From an uncultured Desulfosoma sp. (GTDB lineage Bacteria; Desulfobacterota; Syntrophobacteria; Syntrophobacterales; DSM-9756), in NCBI GenBank assembly GCA_937960435.1, contig CALGPN010000028.1, forward strand, positions 1-64,000: DNA of 64,000 bases, in the 5' to 3' direction. A program made the position numbers and the translations under genes. The notes beneath the pieces were generated by a model. It was given only the letters and a program-made list of their open reading frames with translations. It had not been told where the DNA came from and searched no databases. Of this stretch, positions 59,488 through 64,000 are shown piece by piece. Every line of letters begins with the position of its first letter. Within the stretch, counting starts at the first letter, position 1.

Positions 59488-61876
59488 GGGGTTTGCCCTT
59501 CGAAGGAGTCGTCTGTGCGGGATATTCGATCCGCTTGTGATGCACGGTGGCCAGGATCTGATGAAAATGCTTGGCGATTTGATGGAGATCCTTGAGAGTC
59601 AGTTCGCATTCGTCCAGTTGCCCGTCGGTGAAGGCATTGTTGATCAGGCGGCTGACCATGCCCTGGATGCGCGCCGGGGTCGGCTCACTCAAGGAACGGC
59701 ACGCCGCCTCCACCATGTCCGCCAGCATCACCAGACCGGCTTCCTTGGTCTGAGGCTTAGGGCCGGGGTAACGATAGTCGTCGATGTTGATGGGAGGCAA
59801 TTCGGCTCCCTTGGATGTCTTGGCCTTCTCCCGAGCCTCGATGGCCTTCTGGTAAAAATAGGAAATCAAACTCTTGCCATGGTGCTGATTGATAATATCG
59901 ATGATCGGTTTTCCGAGGCGATGTTTTCGGGCCAGTTCGACGCCGTCCTTGACGTGGGAAATGAGGATGAGGCTGCTCATGGACGGGGCGAGTTTTTCAT
60001 GCCGGTTTTCCGCATCGAATTGATTTTCGATGAAATAGAGGGGCTTCTTGATCTTCCCGATGTCGTGATAATAGCTGGCCACCTTGGCGAGCAGGGAATT
60101 GGCCCCGATGGATTTGGCGGCCGCTTCCGTCATGTTTCCCACGATGAGACTGTGGTGATAGGTGCCCGGGGCTTGGATCATGAGTTCCTGGAGAAGAGGT
60201 TGATCCATGCTCGCCAATTCCAAGAGCCGAATGTCCGTGGTGTAGCCGAACAAGAGTTCCGCCAGAGGCGTAAACCCCGTGGCCAGGACCCCTGAGACGA
60301 TCCCTCCCATGAAGCCGAGAAAAGCGTCCGTGAAGAGGGCGACCGAAGAGGGGCCTTCTCGGAAAAGGGCCAGAAGGATGAGACACGCGGCGTTGGCCGC
60401 CCCGGTGAGCAAACCGGCCTGGATGGGGACCAGTCGATTGCGGCACGGATTGACCCCGTAGCTTCCGATGAGCGAGCCCAGGAGCGCGAAAATGAACACC
60501 TGAAAGTCGTTGCCGCACACCAAGGCGATGTAGACACTGACCGCGAGGGAGAAGAAAACCGCTACGGGAAGCCCGAAGAAGATGCTCGCCAGCATGGCTC
60601 CCGAGGCCACGGGCACGGCATAAAGGAAACTGCGTTGGTCGAAATAGCCGGGGTTACTGCCCAGGGAGGTGCTGATCCAGTCGGCGGTGCGGCACAGGAC
60701 CAGCAAAACGAGCATAAGGCAGGCCAAAAACACGTAGTCGTTTCGATTCAGGCGAACGGAAGGAATCCGCAGGGAAAGCATATGCCACAACACGGCCAAG
60801 AAGAGGCAGGAAAACAAAAAGACACCGAGGAAAGCCGTGAACCCACCCCCTGTGGGCAGCATGGTGGCGTAGGCGCTGAGTTTATGGACATCTTCCTCGG
60901 TCACGCGCTGGCCGTCCCGGATGATCATCTCGTTTTGCTTAATTTGAATGTAGACAGGCTTGACGGCTTCCGCGGCGGCACTTTCCGCCTGTTGGGTTTC
61001 CAGGCGATTGAAGAAAAGGTTGGGTTCCAGAAGATGGGCGCAGAGGTAAGCGATGGCCCGGGCCGTTTGGATGTCGCCTTCCCGCTGGAGAATCAACGTG
61101 GAGGCCTTTTCTCGGGCACGATCGATATGAGGGAATTCGCTCACGGAGGCAAAGGTCTCTTCCCGTAGCGATGGGATCTTTCGGACCAAAATCGGTCGGG
61201 CGGCCGTTGGAATCTGCTGGAGAGCGACCAGATCCGGATCGTCGGCTTCGGGAAGGATCCCTTGATCAAAAAAGATCTGCAACCATCTCTTGATGCGGTT
61301 TTCCAAAAATTCGGAGAACCCGTCCCCCGCAAGGATGAAATGGATGTTGTCCGGAACGGGAAAACCCAACGCCCCTTCGAGCGTGGCTCGATAGGGTGCG
61401 AGGCGGTTTTCCCGAGGTACGGCGCCCTGGGGTGAGGACCGCCGCAGGAGTTCCATCCGTCGATCCGGCATGAGTCCCATAGTGTCCTGGAGCAGGGCGT
61501 CATGGACCACGCCCCGCATGATTTTAAATGCGTTGGCTAATCGGAGAGCTGCGGTCTGAGCGGCCTTTTCATGAAGATCGAAGATGAGCGGGGCTTCGTG
61601 GCGAGCCGCTTCACGTTTTCGCTTCGTCGCTTCTTGGTCCAGGAGCAAAAAGTCCCGATCCGCTCTGATGTCTTTTCGGGCCACGTCCCCCACATGGTAA
61701 ACGGGGGCGCGCTTCATGAACGACGGCGTGATCACGAAGGCGGCCGCCAAGGAGAACACCCCCACAACCAACACCTTGGCATGTTCAGGATGGTTCCACC
61801 ACCGAAAGACCCTTGAGCGCCCATCGGGTGTTTCAGGGCACAGCCGCCGGTTTTCGACTTTCTTGTCCTTGTCCAT
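59384..61876 (-). CDS. PgpH/YqfF-type seven-TM HD hydrolase
   Basis: 830-aa membrane enzyme of the 7TM-HDED/HDIG family. One TM near residue 35-55, an extracellular region (about 60-310), seven TM helices (about 340-540) and a cytosolic HD domain follow: SYYHDIGKIKKPLYFIENQ, LISHVKDGVELARKH and INQHHGKSL. Members such as PgpH hydrolyse cyclic di-AMP. Residues after ATVHHKRIEYPAQ are a basic tail of about 35 aa that runs into ybeY. It lies between phoH and ybeY, its usual place. Confidence 0.9.
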   Translation of the reverse strand: MDKDKKVENRRLCPETPDGRSRVFRWWNHPEHAKVLVVGVFSLAAAFVITPSFMKRAPVYHVGDVARKDIRADRDFLLLDQEATKRKREAARHEAPLIFDLHEKAAQTAALRLANAFKIMRGVVHDALLQDTMGLMPDRRMELLRRSSPQGAVPRENRLAPYRATLEGALGFPVPDNIHFILAGDGFSEFLENRIKRWLQIFFDQGILPEADDPDLVALQQIPTAARPILVRKIPSLREETFASVSEFPHIDRAREKASTLILQREGDIQTARAIAYLCAHLLEPNLFFNRLETQQAESAAAEAVKPVYIQIKQNEMIIRDGQRVTEEDVHKLSAYATMLPTGGGFTAFLGVFLFSCLFLAVLWHMLSLRIPSVRLNRNDYVFLACLMLVLLVLCRTADWISTSLGSNPGYFDQRSFLYAVPVASGAMLASIFFGLPVAVFFSLAVSVYIALVCGNDFQVFIFALLGSLIGSYGVNPCRNRLVPIQAGLLTGAANAACLILLALFREGPSSVALFTDAFLGFMGGIVSGVLATGFTPLAELLFGYTTDIRLLELASMDQPLLQELMIQAPGTYHHSLIVGNMTEAAAKSIGANSLLAKVASYYHDIGKIKKPLYFIENQFDAENRHEKLAPSMSSLILISHVKDGVELARKHRLGKPIIDIINQHHGKSLISYFYQKAIEAREKAKTSKGAELPPINIDDYRYPGPKPQTKEAGLVMLADMVEAACRSLSEPTPARIQGMVSRLINNAFTDGQLDECELTLKDLHQIAKHFHQILATVHHKRIEYPAQTTPSKGKPHGTDSNQRELRPDKDRSAAAGPNSRTDLKRLGLQ

Positions 61877-61884
61877 AACGTCGC

Positions 61885-62898
61885 CTATCGAGGATCCGTG
61901 GGTTTTCTCGGCGGTATCCTGCGCTCGGCATTTTCATAGGCTTCGATAATGTCTTGAACGAGTCGGTGGCGGACCACATCCACATGGGAGAAGAAGATGA
62001 ACCGGAGACCCCGAATGCCCTGCAGGAGCTCCATGGCTTCGATAAGGCCTGAAGGTTTGTTGTCGGGTAGGTCGATTTGGGTCACATCGCCGGTGATCAC
62101 CGCTTTGGATCCCAGCCCGAGACGGGTCAAGAACATTTTCATCTGTTCACTGGTCGTGTTCTGGGCCTCGTCCAAAATGACAAAAGCTTCGTTCAGCGTG
62201 CGCCCTCTCATGAACGCTAAGGGCGCCACCTCAATGGCGCCGCGCGCCAGCAATTTGGACGCCTTCTCAAAGTCCATCATGTCATGAAGTGCATCATAAA
62301 GAGGTCTGAGGTATGGGTTGACCTTTTCGGCCAGATCCCCAGGAAGGAACCCCAATTTTTCTCCCGCTTCCACAGCCGGGCGGACCAAAATGATGCGCCG
62401 CACCTGGTCGGCCGTCAGTGCCGAAACGGCCATGGCCATGGCCAGGTAAGTCTTCCCCGTCCCTGCGGGACCAATTCCGAAAACGATGTCGTGGGACCGA
62501 ATGGCCTCGATGTATTCCTTCTGCTTTAGACTCTTGGGCGTGATGACGCGTTTGCTGGAGGTGACAAAAACTTTGTCCAGAAAAATGTCCTCCAGGCGGC
62601 TTCGGGGGTTGTCGCTGAGGATCCTCACAGCGTAAAGCACATCGGAGGCGTAAAGGGGGTAGCCCTTGTGGAGTAAAGCTTCCAATTCGTCCAAAACGCG
62701 TTCCGCCAAGGTCACGTGGGCTTTGTCGCCGGTGATGGTCACTTGGGTGCCGCGCACATGGAGCCGCACGTCCAATTGTTTTTCGATAATTTTGAGATGC
62801 GTGTTGCGTTCCCCGGCGAGGTCCTGAAGCACGGACGGATCGTCGAAGTTCTTGCTCTGGGAGCACGCGACCGAATCATGCATGCGAGACGCCAACAA
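61885..62898 (-). CDS. PhoH-family ATPase
   Basis: 337-aa PhoH-like protein with an N-terminal KH-like RNA-binding region (about 20-85) and the PhoH ATPase domain: Walker A GPAGTGKTYLAMAMA, Walker B FVILDEAQNTTSEQMKMFLTR, and GDVTQIDLPDN. The start is uncertain. TTG 62898 has AAGGA 7 bp upstream, whereas GTG 62952 and ATG 62883 have none. PhoH is commonly next to ybeY in rRNA-processing operons. The gap to pgpH is 8 bp. Confidence 0.88.
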   Translation of the reverse strand: MLASRMHDSVACSQSKNFDDPSVLQDLAGERNTHLKIIEKQLDVRLHVRGTQVTITGDKAHVTLAERVLDELEALLHKGYPLYASDVLYAVRILSDNPRSRLEDIFLDKVFVTSSKRVITPKSLKQKEYIEAIRSHDIVFGIGPAGTGKTYLAMAMAVSALTADQVRRIILVRPAVEAGEKLGFLPGDLAEKVNPYLRPLYDALHDMMDFEKASKLLARGAIEVAPLAFMRGRTLNEAFVILDEAQNTTSEQMKMFLTRLGLGSKAVITGDVTQIDLPDNKPSGLIEAMELLQGIRGLRFIFFSHVDVVRHRLVQDIIEAYENAERRIPPRKPTDPR

Positions 62899-63138
62899 AC
62901 AGTTTTCCTTTCTTCGCGGATTGGTGCGGGATCTTCCCAGCACGGTTGTCACATATCACCAGCATCAAGTTCTGACAATGACTTCTTGAAAGCCGTATCG
63001 GGAGCCGGGTGCATCGTCGAGTGCCCGAGCTGTGGAAACCCGTTGAACGTTCCTCGCGAAATGATCTATGGTTTGCCAAGGGGCAAGAGCGGTCGAAGTC
63101 CCTGGCGTGAGGAAGTGGGACGGCGGGAGAAGAAAGCG

Positions 63139-63735
63139 GTGAACATTTTCGATTGGATTCTCATTGCCGTTGGCGCCTTCTCGGTGCTCCGGGGCTTGTG
63201 GCGAGGAGCCGTCTCCCAGATCTTCGGTCTTCTCGGCTTTGGGGGCGGCTTTTTCCTGGCCTATCATCAGGGGGAAGCCTTGGGCGCGCGCCTCGCGGCA
63301 AGTTTTCCCTCTTTGCCTCAGCCCGTGTTCTTGAGCTATGCCCTGCTGTTCGTCCTCACCTGGTTTTTGATCGCCCTCGCCGGGGCATGGATCTCCCGGA
63401 CGTTGCACAGCGGCGGTTTGGGTGGACCGGACCGGATCCTCGGGGGAGCCTTGGGCATGGTCAAAGGGGCACTGGCGGCGCTTCTCCTGGTTTGGGGCGC
63501 AAGCCTTCTCCTGCCTCCGAATCACCCGCTCTTGGAGCGCTCTCGTCTCGTCCCTTACGGGCAACAGGCGACCCGATTTTTGGTGGAAGCGACTCCCAAG
63601 AGTTTTCGAGAAAAATGGGAAGATCGCTTCAAGCAAACACCGTTGGCTTCGCCCCGAAAAAATGCGCCGCCGGAAACGGAAACGGAGAAAAAGAACGGTG
63701 CCGGAAAAAATCAAAGCGCAAAGCGAGGGCTCTGA
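63139..63735 (+). CDS. CvpA family membrane protein
   Basis: 198-aa membrane protein with four hydrophobic segments: NIFDWILIAVGAFSVLRGL, SQIFGLLGFGGGFFLAYH, VFLSYALLFVLTWFLIAL and GALAALLLVWGASLLL, the CvpA pattern (colicin V production, now linked to envelope stress). GTG 63139 has GGAG 9 bp upstream. The reading frame is open further upstream and contains a zinc-ribbon-like ECPSCGNPLNVP at about 63014, so a longer form from TTG 62986 is possible. The 3' end overlaps mazG by 38 bp. Confidence 0.82.
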   Translation: MNIFDWILIAVGAFSVLRGLWRGAVSQIFGLLGFGGGFFLAYHQGEALGARLAASFPSLPQPVFLSYALLFVLTWFLIALAGAWISRTLHSGGLGGPDRILGGALGMVKGALAALLLVWGASLLLPPNHPLLERSRLVPYGQQATRFLVEATPKSFREKWEDRFKQTPLASPRKNAPPETETEKKNGAGKNQSAKRGL

Positions 63736-64000
63736 GAACAGGGAACGCTGGGCCAAGGTCGGGCGCATCTGGGAGATCATTGACCGGCTGCGGGGTGAGA
63801 ACGGCTGTCCCTGGGATCGGCAGCAGACTCCCGAAACCGTGCAGACCTATCTCGTCGAGGAGGCCCACGAGGCGGCGGCGGCCGTCCGAGCCGGGGCGGT
63901 CGACGAGGCCGCCGAAGAACTGGGGGATGTGCTTTTTATGGTTCTCTTCCTCATCCATCTTTATGAGGAAGCCGGAGGATGCAGCCTGGAGACGGTGTGC
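63698..64000 (+). CDS. mazG: Nucleoside triphosphate pyrophosphohydrolase MazG, partial
   Basis: First 101 codons of MazG, cut by the window end. The start is GTG 63698 (GGAG about 10 bp upstream), overlapping cvpA by 38 bp. Motifs are LRGENGCPWDRQQTPETV then YLVEEAHEAAAAV and EELGDVLFMVLFLIHLY, with the EEXXE and EXXD metal ligands. It hydrolyses NTPs to NMP and PPi and limits ppGpp-related stress. Confidence 0.93.
   Translation, partial: MPEKIKAQSEGSENRERWAKVGRIWEIIDRLRGENGCPWDRQQTPETVQTYLVEEAHEAAAAVRAGAVDEAAEELGDVLFMVLFLIHLYEEAGGCSLETVC

Overview
The window reads as chromosomal DNA from a GC-rich Gram-negative anaerobe, most likely Desulfobacterota (Syntrophobacter/Desulfosoma-like). The support is indirect: lipopolysaccharide and outer-membrane lipid transport genes, ferredoxin-linked 2-oxoacid oxidoreductases, an aryl-acid/aromatic amino acid catabolic operon, and a phoH-pgpH-ybeY-pdxJ-acpS-nnrD-tsaE block. 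No sulfate-reduction or rRNA gene lies in the window, so the taxon is an inference.

Layout. 1-5.1 kb: an octamer tandem repeat, mlaE-mlaD, a convergent Lpp-like lipoprotein and L,D-transpeptidase pair, a formyl-THF cyclo-ligase relative and a class II aldolase. 5.3-6.2 kb: a MntA-HepT type toxin-antitoxin pair whose HEPN His is Asn. 6.1-26.7 kb (- strand): one tightly packed run. It begins with iorA-iorB, livH, fused livMG, livF, two PaaK-type ligases and livJ (uptake and oxidation of aromatic or branched amino acids to acyl-CoA). It passes by a stop/start overlap straight into a lipopolysaccharide/glycan assembly cluster: six GT4 glycosyltransferases, a heptosyltransferase, an O-antigen ligase, a frameshifted methyltransferase and a sulfotransferase. 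27-33.4 kb: PaaI thioesterase, LhgO, a radical SAM protein, a deacetylase-like protein, an RlmL-type methyltransferase and an HMG-CoA lyase. Most of this segment is bracketed by inverted clusters of two palindromic repeats.

34-48.5 kb holds the most unusual content: three consecutive giant genes (2119, 1487 and 1221 aa). The first is a PFOR-type 2-oxoacid oxidoreductase with all modules fused in the order ferredoxin-TPP(beta)-gamma-alpha plus a long C-terminal extension. The second is a mostly helical protein I cannot assign, with one CX2CX4CX16C Fe-S motif. The third is a NuoE-NuoF (HydB/HoxF-like) flavin/NAD module with a long N-terminal helical region. A GAF protein follows. I infer a very large 2-oxoacid:NAD oxidoreductase, possibly bifurcating or confurcating.

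48.5-64 kb: GAF and HD-GYP proteins, citramalate synthase, a UPF0210/ACT pair, a B12-binding radical SAM protein, the housekeeping block tsaE-nnrD/E-acpS-pdxJ-ybeY-pgpH-phoH (- strand), and cvpA plus the start of mazG. I saw no tRNA, rRNA, CRISPR array or insertion sequence. All calls come from reading translated sequence and motifs; no searches were run.
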